Under the pieces are notes generated by a model. It was not told the origin of the DNA. It worked only from the letters and a program-made list of their open reading frames with translations, and ran no database searches. A stretch of 10,008 nt of DNA, from positions 1 through 10,008 of the forward strand of contig JAPPNY010000255.1 of NCBI GenBank assembly GCA_028818385.1, written 5' to 3'. Origin of the DNA: Spirochaetaceae bacterium (lineage in GTDB: Bacteria > Spirochaetota > Spirochaetia > SZUA-6 > Bin103). The position numbers were made by a program, and so were the translations under genes. Below are positions 1 to 6,991 of this stretch, one piece after another (within the stretch, counting starts at the first letter, position 1; each line of letters begins with the position of its first letter).

Positions 1-91
1 CGCTGATCGAGGGTTCCGCCCCGACCAACGGACCCGAGCGTGGGATCGTCCTGCGCGGACCGGTTCCCGTTCGTGGCCGGCGATCATCCCC

Positions 92-97
92 TATAGT
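92..97 (+). promoter_or_regulatory. Candidate -10 box (TATAGT) of the propeller/hydrolase operon
   Basis: TATAGT lies 9 nt before the ATG at 107. It matches the bacterial -10 consensus TATAAT at five of six positions. No convincing -35 is seen (the 70-75 stretch is a poor match) and there is no Shine-Dalgarno between it and the ATG. Transcription would start at about 103-105, giving a leader of only a few bases. The same 9-nt spacing recurs upstream of the genes at 5903 and 9454, which raises confidence. Confidence 0.5.
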
Positions 98-106
98 GAC
101 CGCCAA

Positions 107-2275
107 ATGAAGGAACGCTTCGAGTCCGATCACGCCGACCACCACGTACTCCGCTACCGGCGCCTGCGCGTCGAGCGCCAGGAAGTGCTGTTCGGCGACG
201 CCGATCCGCTGCTCTGCCGGCAGGGAGATGTGCTCGTGCTCGCAGGCCGCGGCGGGTCACTGGCGCACAGCGACGACGGCGGTGTGACCTGGTCACAGCT
301 TGCCGACCTGGCAACGCCCGCGGCGCCGGGGGGCGCGGTGCTTGCACTGACCGCCGGACGGGACGGGGCGCTCTTCGCCGCCATCCATCGGAGCGGCGCC
401 TTGACGATCCTGGGCGCCGTCGAGGCAGCGGGACCGTGGCGGGTGACCGCCGCCCTGGACGTGGAACTGTCCCAAACCGCGCGTGTGTGCCTGACCGCAC
501 TGGCCGACGGCACGCTGCTGCTGTGCCTGCCGGGACGCGTCCTGCGCTCGACCGACGGCGGCGCGGCGTGGGAGCCCGCGGCCCAGCTTCCGACCGACGG
601 GGGGACGCTGCACCCGCTGCAACTCGGCTCCAGTCGGCTGGTCGCCCCCGTCGGCGGCGCCGCGGGAGAGATCGCTCTGGGCGAGTCCGATGACGGCGGC
701 GCCACCTGGAACGTGCCGGAAGGATTCGCGCCGCTGTCCGCACCGCTGGCCGAGCTTCCCGACGGCCGCCTGGTGCTCAGCTACGGCATGCCGCACTTCC
801 CCTACGGGGCACGTGCGGTCGTCGGTTCAACCGCCGGCGACGCCGGCACGCACTGGGGGGACGAGATGTACGTGCTCGCACTCAGCCGGTACGCCATCCG
901 CGAGAAGGCGCGCCCGGTGCTGACCGGCGCGGGCGTGAGCGCCACCACCGCGGTGACCGCGGACGGCGCGATCGTGTCCGCCTTTCACCGCGGCGCGGCG
1001 CTGGGCTCGTATGCGCCCACCATCTACGGCCCCGGCATGGACGAGTGGGGCCGCCGGCCGGCGATCGGCGTGGTGCGCTGGACCCCGAAGGGCCTCGAGA
1101 AACCGCCGCTGGTGTACCCCAACCTGTGGACCGACAAGGTCGACGCCCGCGGTTACCTGGACAACGGCATGGTGCGCATGCGCCCCGACGACCGCTACGA
1201 GGGCGGCGACTACGTCGAGAACTTCGAGATGCTGGCCTACCGGCGGGTGGCGGCCGAGCACCGCTACTTCGACGGCGCCGGCGGCAAGGGCGCGGTCGTC
1301 TGCCGCCATCCCGACGGCAGCCTGGTCTACTCCAGCCGCGACTGCCGCATCCACCGCTCCACCGACGAGGGCCGCACGTGGAGCTTCCTGGCCCAGATCC
1401 CGCTGTCGGGACGCGACCCGGCGGTGTTCGGGTTCGGGGTGACCGGCGCCGGCACCTTCCTGGCGAGCTACGCCGCGCTGATCGATGACGCCGACCCGGC
1501 GCGCGGCACGTTCCCCACGCGCGAGCCCCGCGTGGCGCGCAGCGACGACGGCGGACGGACCTGGACGGACTCCGAGCTTGCGCCCCGGCCGACGCGCTAC
1601 TGCGGTCAGGGCGACGGCAGCCGCATCGTGCAACTCGCCTCCGGCACCGTGATCTGTTTCTGCGGCAACGCCTGGAACGATGCCGCGCGCCAGGCCGGAT
1701 ACGAAGGGGACGTCCTGCTGCGCTCGCAGGACGACGGCCGAACCTGGGGCGACTGGACGGTGCTGCCGCCCGGCTGCTGCGAGTCGAACCTCCTGGAGCT
1801 GCCGTCGGGCGAGCTGCTCTGCGCGACGCGTTTCCAGCGCGAATACCTGCACCCGGACCTGTTCGGCGCCCCCGCCGGGCAGGGAGGCGGCCACGAGAGG
1901 TGGCCGGCGCCCTCGCTCAACCGGGTCGGACCGGGCCGCTACAAGAACGAGGCGATCATGTTCTCCGCCAACGGCGGCTACGACTGGACCACTCCGTTCC
2001 TGGTCACCCGCCTGCACATGGTGTCCGCGGATGCCGTCGGCCTGCCGGACGGCCGCGTCGTGCTGACCTACGACCACAAGGACGCCGTCGGCGGTCCCCG
2101 CGCGCTGGTCAGCCCCGACGGCGGGCGCACGTGGGACCCGGAGCCCTACATCCTGGCCTACCACCCCATGGACGCCCGCACCAGCTCGGTGCTGCTGCGC
2201 GACGGCCGCGTGCTGACCCTGTGGGCCGGAGCCCGTGACGAGGGCGTCCATGCGACCACCTGGTCGCCCGAGTAG
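107..2275 (+). CDS. Sialidase-like Asp-box (BNR) tandem beta-propeller protein
   Basis: A 722-residue protein with eight Asp-box motifs (S-x-D-x-G-x-T-W and close variants), starting at residues 55, 148, 194, 418, 479, 540, 620 and 669; the copies at 148 and 620 are degenerate. Asp boxes mark turns of propeller blades in sialidases and related proteins. The length, about twice a single sialidase propeller, and the motif gap between 201 and 418 suggest two consecutive propellers (roughly 25-380 and 385-720); this split is inferred. I see no signal peptide (the N-terminus is charged and rich in His, Asp and Arg) and no FRIP-type motif near the N-terminus, so true neuraminidase activity is doubtful. 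It may cleave, isomerise or bind another glycan in the cytoplasm. The ATG at 107 is chosen because no ATG, GTG or TTG lies in frame upstream in the window and a -10 box sits 9 nt before it. The frame does stay open to base 2, so a start outside the window is formally possible. It is followed after 22 nt by the gene at 2298. Confidence 0.85.
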   Translation: MKERFESDHADHHVLRYRRLRVERQEVLFGDADPLLCRQGDVLVLAGRGGSLAHSDDGGVTWSQLADLATPAAPGGAVLALTAGRDGALFAAIHRSGALTILGAVEAAGPWRVTAALDVELSQTARVCLTALADGTLLLCLPGRVLRSTDGGAAWEPAAQLPTDGGTLHPLQLGSSRLVAPVGGAAGEIALGESDDGGATWNVPEGFAPLSAPLAELPDGRLVLSYGMPHFPYGARAVVGSTAGDAGTHWGDEMYVLALSRYAIREKARPVLTGAGVSATTAVTADGAIVSAFHRGAALGSYAPTIYGPGMDEWGRRPAIGVVRWTPKGLEKPPLVYPNLWTDKVDARGYLDNGMVRMRPDDRYEGGDYVENFEMLAYRRVAAEHRYFDGAGGKGAVVCRHPDGSLVYSSRDCRIHRSTDEGRTWSFLAQIPLSGRDPAVFGFGVTGAGTFLASYAALIDDADPARGTFPTREPRVARSDDGGRTWTDSELAPRPTRYCGQGDGSRIVQLASGTVICFCGNAWNDAARQAGYEGDVLLRSQDDGRTWGDWTVLPPGCCESNLLELPSGELLCATRFQREYLHPDLFGAPAGQGGGHERWPAPSLNRVGPGRYKNEAIMFSANGGYDWTTPFLVTRLHMVSADAVGLPDGRVVLTYDHKDAVGGPRALVSPDGGRTWDPEPYILAYHPMDARTSSVLLRDGRVLTLWAGARDEGVHATTWSPE

Positions 2276-2284
2276 CAGGGTCGC

Positions 2285-2289
2285 AGGAG
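2285..2289 (+). promoter_or_regulatory. Shine-Dalgarno AGGAG that sets the start at 2298
   Basis: AGGAG sits 8 nt before the ATG at 2298. This decides against the longer reading frame that opens at 2235 inside the preceding gene. It is the clearest ribosome-binding site in the window and belongs to an operon-internal gene. Confidence 0.75.
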
Positions 2290-2297
2290 TGACGGCG

Positions 2298-3914
2298 ATG
2301 TCCGCCTCGACGCCCCCCGACACCAGGCCGCCGCGCGACTGGGAGCTGGTCTACGTCAGCGATCCGTCCAACGTGTGCAACTACGACTTCGATCCGGGCG
2401 ACGCCCGCCCGCTGATCACCTCGCACCCGGCCGCGCCGGAAGAGCTCCGCAGGTTCATCGACCACGTGGCCACCAGCGCCGCCGACGTGTTCGTGCAGGA
2501 GGTCTACAACGCCGGCTGGACCATGTACTTCCGCTCCGAGCGCTTCGAGTACGACGCGCGCCCGCAGCACCGCCGATTCCTGCCGATGATGGACGACGGC
2601 ATCATGCCGCTGCAGGTGATGCTGGAGCGCTGCCGGGAGCGCGGCATGCGCTGCCTGGCCGGGTTCCGGGTCAACGACAACCACGGCGCGCCGGACCAGG
2701 GCGGTATGTTCCTGCACCGCAATCCGCAGTGGAAGATCACCGACGTGCCACCGGGAGGCGCCTTCCTGCCGGGCAACCGGATGGACTTCACGGTCCCGGA
2801 GGTGCGCGACTACTTCTACGGCGTCGTCGCGGAGGTGGCTTCGCGCTTCGACGTGGACGGCGTGCTGCTCACCATGCGCGACGGCCTCTACTTCCCCGCC
2901 CCCGGCGGCGACCGGAGCCCGGCCCGCGGGCGGCAGCCGCTGATGACAGAGCTGATCGAGCGGCTGCGCGTCATGCTCGACGAGCACGGCGCCGCGCGCG
3001 GGCGGCGGCTGGAGCTGGGCGTGCTGGTGCCGGAGACCCTGGAGGACTGCCACGTTCTCGGGCTGGACGTGCCCGCGTGGATCGGCGGCGGGCTGATCGA
3101 CTTCGTCGCTCCGATGGATTCGTCGTTCACGGACTTCAACGCCGCCTATGGGGAGTTCCGCGCTCTCACCGCCGGGACTCCGTGCCGGCTCTATCCCGGC
3201 GTGCAGCCGTATTGCTGCTCGCGCGAGAGCTTCGGTCCGCCGGCGACGGCGGAGAACTACCGCGCGCTGGCGCACGCCCTGCGCCAGCAGGGCGCCGACG
3301 GCATGTCCGTCTACAACTTCCAGAAGCACTGGGGCGGGTTCCGTTCCGGCAGGCGCGGCGCGGAGACCGGCTGGCCCGCGTCCTTCCGCCTGCTGCGCGA
3401 GGCGCGCGACCCGCGGCGGGTGGCCGACGGCGTCCGTCACTACACCTACCGCTCGATGTGGGGCGGGTACCACGGCATCAGCCCGTCGGGCACCAACGTG
3501 TGCGGCACGGTGAAGGACCAGGAGCTGGTCCTGCCGCGCGAGCCGGGCAGTCCGTCGGCGAGCTACCGGTTCCGGCTGTTCGAAGAGGTCGGCAAGACCG
3601 CCAGCGCCACGCTGTTCCTGCGCGCCGTCGGCCTGGGATCGGCCGACCGGATCGCCGTGTGCCTCAATGGCACGGAGGTTCCGGCCGGGCAACTCCGCCG
3701 CGTGTACCACCGCGAGGGGCGCCCGGCGCAGGCGGGCAGGCCGCTGCCGCCGCACACCACCTGCGTCATCGATCTGACCCCCGACCTGGTGGTGCGCGGC
3801 GACAACGATCTCACGCTGACGCTGCTGTTCTCCGGGATGGTGGACGTCGGCGCGGTGCCGGACCCCGAGCCCATCGTCGTCGACGAGGTGGACGTGATGA
3901 TCGTGCCGGCCTGA
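2298..3914 (+). CDS. TIM-barrel glycoside hydrolase-like protein with C-terminal beta-sandwich
   Basis: A 538-residue protein from the ATG at 2298. Residues about 45-345 read like the barrel of putative glycosyl-hydrolase-like families (GHL10 type): repeated strand-then-helix pattern, an FRVNDNHG strand at 123-130, DFTVPEVRDY at 163-172 followed by FDVDGVLLTMRDGLYF (184-199), GVLVPETLED (241-250), DFVAPMDSSF (268-277) and LYPGVQPY (298-305). Acidic residues at strand ends (E68, D127, D195, E246, D274) are candidate active-site groups; which are catalytic cannot be told. Residues about 405-538 look like an all-beta sandwich, perhaps carbohydrate-binding (RFRLFEEVGKTASATLFLRA at 424-443, LNGTEVP at 456-462, then a DLTPDLV-RGDNDLTLTLLF stretch). 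No signal peptide or membrane segment is seen. The gene follows the Asp-box gene by 22 nt with its own AGGAG, so the two are probably co-transcribed and may act on the same glycan. The family assignment comes from fold-like pattern only; the exact family and substrate are unknown to me. Confidence 0.8.
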   Translation: MSASTPPDTRPPRDWELVYVSDPSNVCNYDFDPGDARPLITSHPAAPEELRRFIDHVATSAADVFVQEVYNAGWTMYFRSERFEYDARPQHRRFLPMMDDGIMPLQVMLERCRERGMRCLAGFRVNDNHGAPDQGGMFLHRNPQWKITDVPPGGAFLPGNRMDFTVPEVRDYFYGVVAEVASRFDVDGVLLTMRDGLYFPAPGGDRSPARGRQPLMTELIERLRVMLDEHGAARGRRLELGVLVPETLEDCHVLGLDVPAWIGGGLIDFVAPMDSSFTDFNAAYGEFRALTAGTPCRLYPGVQPYCCSRESFGPPATAENYRALAHALRQQGADGMSVYNFQKHWGGFRSGRRGAETGWPASFRLLREARDPRRVADGVRHYTYRSMWGGYHGISPSGTNVCGTVKDQELVLPREPGSPSASYRFRLFEEVGKTASATLFLRAVGLGSADRIAVCLNGTEVPAGQLRRVYHREGRPAQAGRPLPPHTTCVIDLTPDLVVRGDNDLTLTLLFSGMVDVGAVPDPEPIVVDEVDVMIVPA

Positions 3915-3934
3915 GCACGCAACGCTCGACCGGC
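3905..3934. terminator. Possible imperfect hairpin between convergent genes
   Basis: GAGC (3913-3916) pairs with GCTC (3924-3927) across a 7-nt loop, and outside a small internal loop GCCGG (3905-3909) pairs with CCGGC (3930-3934). It spans the stop codon of the hydrolase-like gene and lies in the 27-nt gap before the convergent permease stop. There is no T-tract, and short GC-rich pairings are frequent in such DNA, so the call is weak. Confidence 0.3.
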
Positions 3935-3941
3935 GGCTCGG

Positions 3942-4856
3942 CTACTCCTTGACGGCGCCGATCAGGATGCCTTTCGCGAAGTGCCGCTGCAGGAACGGGT
4001 ACAGCATCATGATCGGCAGCATGGCCAGCACGACGGTCGCCATCACGAGCTGCCTGGGCGGAATCCAGCCCTCGTCCTCGATGAAGCGCTGCCCGGCCGC
4101 CGAGTCGAAGAAGACCGTCGGCCGCTCCAGCACCCTGCGCAGCAGGACCGCGAACGGCGCGAACGTTGCGTCGCGCACGAAATACAGCCAACTGACCCAG
4201 TCGTTCCAATGGTAGACCGCCAGGAACAGCAGGATCGCCGTGACCATCGGCTTGGAGATCGGCAGGATGATCCGAAAGAACGTCGTCGCCTCGTTGGCGC
4301 CGTCGATCACGCAGGCATCCTCGAGATCCTTGGGCACCGTGTAGGAGAAGAAATTGCGCATGATGATGAAATAGCTGGTGTTGATGAACCCCGTGACCAG
4401 GACCAGCGCCAGGGCCGAGCCGAGCAGACCCAGCTTCACCACCAGCAGATACAGCGGAATCAGGCCGCCGGAGAGGAACAGGGTGAGGACGATCAGGACG
4501 TTGATGAGCCGCGTGCCGGGGACGTGGCGCTTGGTCACGGCGTAGGCGAGCATGGCGGTGACCACGACGCCGCCGCCTGCCCCGACCGTGGTCTTGACGA
4601 TGGACGTGGACATGGCGCGAAGGAAGAGCTGTGGAGCGCCGATGATGATGCCGTGGTAGAAGGTCAGGTCCGGGTTCAGCGACGGCAGCAGGATGAAGTC
4701 GGCCCGGACGAATTCGGCGTACGGCATGAGCGACACCACGAGCACGTACCACATCGGATAGACGGCGACCACGCCGAACAGCCCGACGAATGCGACCGCG
4801 AACACGTCGAACAGGTTGAAGCCCAGGCGGCCGCGAAGCATGCCCCCGGTCGTCAT
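3942..4856 (-). CDS. ABC sugar transporter permease, YtcP/LplC (MalG-like) type
   Basis: A 304-residue integral membrane subunit of a CUT1-family carbohydrate importer. About six hydrophobic segments can be seen (around 14-44, 84-105, 117-138, 146-166, 203-225 and 270-288). The cytoplasmic EAA loop, which docks the ATPase, is EDACVIDGANEATTFFRIIL (179-198) followed by P199. The LSGGLIPLYL stretch at 128-137 and the C-terminus ending KGILIGAVKE are typical of the YtcP/LplC branch, which commonly imports oligosaccharides such as plant or host glycan fragments. The ATG overlaps the stop of the upstream permease gene (ATGA), so the two are translationally coupled. Neither a binding protein nor an ATPase is found next to it; shared ATPases encoded elsewhere are common in this family. 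It is close to the usual family length and appears intact. Confidence 0.95.
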   Translation of the reverse strand: MTTGGMLRGRLGFNLFDVFAVAFVGLFGVVAVYPMWYVLVVSLMPYAEFVRADFILLPSLNPDLTFYHGIIIGAPQLFLRAMSTSIVKTTVGAGGGVVVTAMLAYAVTKRHVPGTRLINVLIVLTLFLSGGLIPLYLLVVKLGLLGSALALVLVTGFINTSYFIIMRNFFSYTVPKDLEDACVIDGANEATTFFRIILPISKPMVTAILLFLAVYHWNDWVSWLYFVRDATFAPFAVLLRRVLERPTVFFDSAAGQRFIEDEGWIPPRQLVMATVVLAMLPIMMLYPFLQRHFAKGILIGAVKE

Positions 4857-5809
4857 TCGAAGATGCCCATCACGTTCATGCGCCTGATGAAGCGGTTGGC
4901 ACTCAGAAGCAGAATCAGCCCGAGCACGTTGAAGACCAGCCCGAGCGCGGTCGCCTGCTCGAACTTGCTGTTCAGGAGCCCGGTCCGGTACAGGTAGGTG
5001 GAGAGCACGTCCCCGACGTCGTACACGGCAGGGTTGTACAGGTTGTAGATCAGTTCGAAGTTGGAGCCGAAGAGGCCGGAAAGCTGCAGGATGAACAGCA
5101 CGGCGATGGTCGGCGCGATGCGCGGCAGGTAGATGTGCAGCATCAGGTGGCCGCGGTGCGCGCCGTCGCAGTGGGCGCTTTCCACCAGGTCGGGACTCAC
5201 GCTGGACAGCGCCGCCAGGTAGATGATGGTGGCGAAGCCTGCCTCCTTGATGGTGTTGACCATCACCACGATGCCGCGGAAGTACTGCGGGTCCGTCTGC
5301 CAGTGGCGCGGCTGCACCCCGACCAGGCCGACCAGGACGTTGAACGGGCCGTCGGGCTCCGGGTAGAGCATGCGCGACACCAGCACGCCCATCACCACCC
5401 AGGAGACGAAGTGGGGAAAGTAGACCATCGTCTGCACCGTGCGCTTGTACCAGGAGACCCGCACTTCGTTGAGCATCAGGGCCAGGAACACCGTGAAGGT
5501 GAAGCCGAAGGCCAGGTTGTAGAGGTTGATGATCAGCGTGTTGCGAAGCGCCGCATAGAACGGCGGTGTCTGGAACAGGATCTGAAAATTCTCCAGGCCC
5601 ACCCAGGGGCTCCGCATGATGCCCTTGACGATATTGAAATCCTTGAAGGCGACCAGCAGGCCGTACATCGGCGCGTACTGGAACACCGCGATCCAGGCCA
5701 GACCGGGCAGCATCAGCAGGTAGACGAACCAGTAGCGCCGCAGGGTGAACACGATCCGCTCCGGCATGGAGCGGGTGGTGCTCGACAGCCGAACCTGGAC
5801 GTCTGCCAC
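4853..5809 (-). CDS. ABC sugar transporter permease, LplB (MalF-like) type
   Basis: A CUT1 carbohydrate ABC permease, 318 residues from the chosen GTG. The LplB hallmarks are plain: YLLMLPGLAWIAVFQYAPMY, then GLLVAFKDF and NPAVYDVGDVLSTYLYRTGL, plus FPHFVSWVV. The EAA loop reads ESAHCDGAHRGHLMLHIYLP at about residues 210-229. Six hydrophobic segments can be counted by eye. Start choice: the longest frame begins with TTG at 5854, but that TTG is also the beginning of an apparent -35 box (TTGACC, 17-nt spacer, TAGGGT at 5831-5826), so translation more likely begins at the GTG at 5809 or the ATG at 5767. None of these has a strong Shine-Dalgarno. The stop overlaps the ATG of the YtcP-type gene. 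It is the first gene of the permease operon and diverges from the oxidoreductase gene at 5903. Confidence 0.94.
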   Translation of the reverse strand: MADVQVRLSSTTRSMPERIVFTLRRYWFVYLLMLPGLAWIAVFQYAPMYGLLVAFKDFNIVKGIMRSPWVGLENFQILFQTPPFYAALRNTLIINLYNLAFGFTFTVFLALMLNEVRVSWYKRTVQTMVYFPHFVSWVVMGVLVSRMLYPEPDGPFNVLVGLVGVQPRHWQTDPQYFRGIVVMVNTIKEAGFATIIYLAALSSVSPDLVESAHCDGAHRGHLMLHIYLPRIAPTIAVLFILQLSGLFGSNFELIYNLYNPAVYDVGDVLSTYLYRTGLLNSKFEQATALGLVFNVLGLILLLSANRFIRRMNVMGIFE

Positions 5810-5825
5810 GGTGTGCTCGCCGCCG

Positions 5826-5854
5826 ACCCTACGTCCGCGCCCGGAGCCGGTCAA
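5826..5854 (-). promoter_or_regulatory. Candidate sigma70-type promoter of the permease operon
   Basis: Read on the minus strand: TTGACC (5854-5849), a 17-nt spacer, then TAGGGT (5831-5826). The -35 matches five of six consensus bases and the spacer is ideal; the -10 is weaker (TA and the final T kept). The expected transcript start is around 5819, about ten bases before the GTG at 5809. It overlaps the longest possible coding frame, which argues for the shorter protein. Confidence 0.5.
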
Positions 5855-5882
5855 CCGGCCGGCCTGCCACCGCCGGCCCGGT
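5854..5882. promoter_or_regulatory. Imperfect palindrome in the divergent promoter region
   Basis: Arms ACCGGCCGGC (5854-5863) and GCCGGCCCGGT (5872-5882) are complementary over ten bases with one bulged C, separated by 8 nt. The element abuts the -35 of the permease promoter on one side and overlaps the weak -35 of the oxidoreductase promoter on the other. An operator for a regulator of both transcripts would sit here. The arms are only G/C apart from their end bases, so chance is a real alternative. Confidence 0.3.
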
Positions 5883-5893
5883 GAGGCTATGAT
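5864..5893 (+). promoter_or_regulatory. Candidate promoter of the oxidoreductase/ligase operon
   Basis: TATGAT (5888-5893) lies 9 nt before the ATG at 5903, with a weak -35, CTGCCA (5864-5869), 18 nt upstream. There is no Shine-Dalgarno before the ATG, and the leader would be at most a few bases. The spacing is identical to that at 92-97 and 9464-9469. Confidence 0.55.
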
Positions 5894-5902
5894 CCGCCCG
5901 TC

Positions 5903-6988
5903 ATGAGCACTTCAACCTCCCCCGTGCGTACCGCCATCGCCGGCCTTGGCCGCAGCGGCTGGAGCATCCACGCGCGCCTGCTCGCCGAGCAGCCCGAGCG
6001 ATTCACCGTGGTCGCGGTCCAGGACCACCTGGCCGAGCGCCGCGCCGAGGCCGAGCAGCGCTTCGGCTGCCGTTCCCACATCGAGTTCGACGACCTGCTG
6101 GCCGACGCCGAGGTCGAGCTGGTCGTGGTCGCGGTGCCGAGCCACCTGCACGCCCCGTACGCGATCGCCGCGCTGGAGTCCGGCCGCCACGTCGTCGGCG
6201 AGAAGCCGATGGCCACCTCGCTCGAGGAGGCCGAGCGCATGGTGGCGGTCCGGGACGCCACCGGCCGGCTGCTGTCCGTCTTTCAGAACTGGCGCTTCCG
6301 TCCCGAGCTGCAGAAGGTGCTCGCCATCGTGGGCGCAGGCGAGCTCGGGCGCCTGGTTCAGGTACGGCTGGTCAACCATGGCTTCGGGCGGCGATGGGAC
6401 TGGCAGACCCTGCGGCGCTTCGGCGGCGGATCGCTCAACAACACCGGCGCCCACCTGATCGACGCGGCCCTGACGCTGTTCGGTTCGGGCGAGCCGCGCG
6501 TGCTGTACGTGAGCGACTGCGTGCAGACCCTCGGCGACGCGGAGGACCATCTGAAGGTCGTCCTCACCCCCGATCCCGCGAATGCGGATGCCGCCGCGGC
6601 GCCGACCATCGACATCGAGATCACCTCCACCTGCGCCTACGAGCAGCCGATGCTGCACGTCATGGGCTCGGAAGGCGGACTGGTGGGCGGCAACGGCGAG
6701 CTGACCTGGCGCTGCGTGCGGCCCGGCAGCCGGCCCGAGCGCCAATTGTCCACCGAGCCGACCGGCGACCGCAGCTACAACCGGGAGCAGGTCGACTGGG
6801 TCGAGCATCGCTGGACGCTTGAAGAGGCAAAGGCCGCCGGCGCCCCGGAGGCCGAGGGCGAGGCCCGTTACTACCGGGAGCTGTTCGGCGCCATCCGCCA
6901 CGGCGGTCCGCTGCCGGTCACCGCCGAGCAGGTGCTGCGGCAGATGCGCATCATGGAAGAGTGCCGCCGGCAGTCGACGATCGACTGA
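5903..6988 (+). CDS. Gfo/Idh/MocA-family NAD(P)-dependent oxidoreductase
   Basis: A 361-residue protein of the family that oxidises or reduces sugars, inositols and their derivatives at a ring or chain carbon using NAD(P). The N-terminal Rossmann domain (about 9-125) has AIAGLGRSGW at 11-20 with the dinucleotide-binding G14-x-G16-x-x-G19. The EKP signature at 100-102 supplies the family's usual catalytic lysine (K101). The C-terminal alpha/beta domain carries GGGSLNNTGAHLIDAAL at 174-190, in which H184 and D187 match the conserved H-x-x-D. The C-terminal ELFGAIRHGGPLPVTAEQ is also typical. No export signal is seen, so it is cytoplasmic. The ATG at 5903 has no Shine-Dalgarno but a TATGAT 9 nt upstream. 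The stop is 3 nt before the ATG of the carboxylate-amine ligase, so the two are translated from one message. It diverges from the sugar permeases, which suggests it acts on the imported sugar. The substrate is not deducible. Confidence 0.95.
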   Translation: MSTSTSPVRTAIAGLGRSGWSIHARLLAEQPERFTVVAVQDHLAERRAEAEQRFGCRSHIEFDDLLADAEVELVVVAVPSHLHAPYAIAALESGRHVVGEKPMATSLEEAERMVAVRDATGRLLSVFQNWRFRPELQKVLAIVGAGELGRLVQVRLVNHGFGRRWDWQTLRRFGGGSLNNTGAHLIDAALTLFGSGEPRVLYVSDCVQTLGDAEDHLKVVLTPDPANADAAAAPTIDIEITSTCAYEQPMLHVMGSEGGLVGGNGELTWRCVRPGSRPERQLSTEPTGDRSYNREQVDWVEHRWTLEEAKAAGAPEAEGEARYYRELFGAIRHGGPLPVTAEQVLRQMRIMEECRRQSTID

Positions 6989-6991
6989 AGC

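Noticed and set aside
2235..2297. Upstream extension of the hydrolase-like gene to the ATG at 2235
   Set aside because: It would overlap the preceding gene by 41 nt and add a Pro/Arg-rich tail. The ATG at 2298 has an AGGAG at proper spacing.
827..2323. Long minus-strand open frame (498 codons) opposite the Asp-box gene
   Set aside because: Its product is low-complexity Ala/Gly/Arg/Val/His-rich text with no domain pattern, while the plus strand encodes eight Asp boxes. It is a GC-bias shadow.
2109..3755. Minus-strand open frame of 548 codons opposite the hydrolase-like gene
   Set aside because: Arg/Ala/His-rich shadow translation; it overlaps the end of one well-supported gene and most of another.
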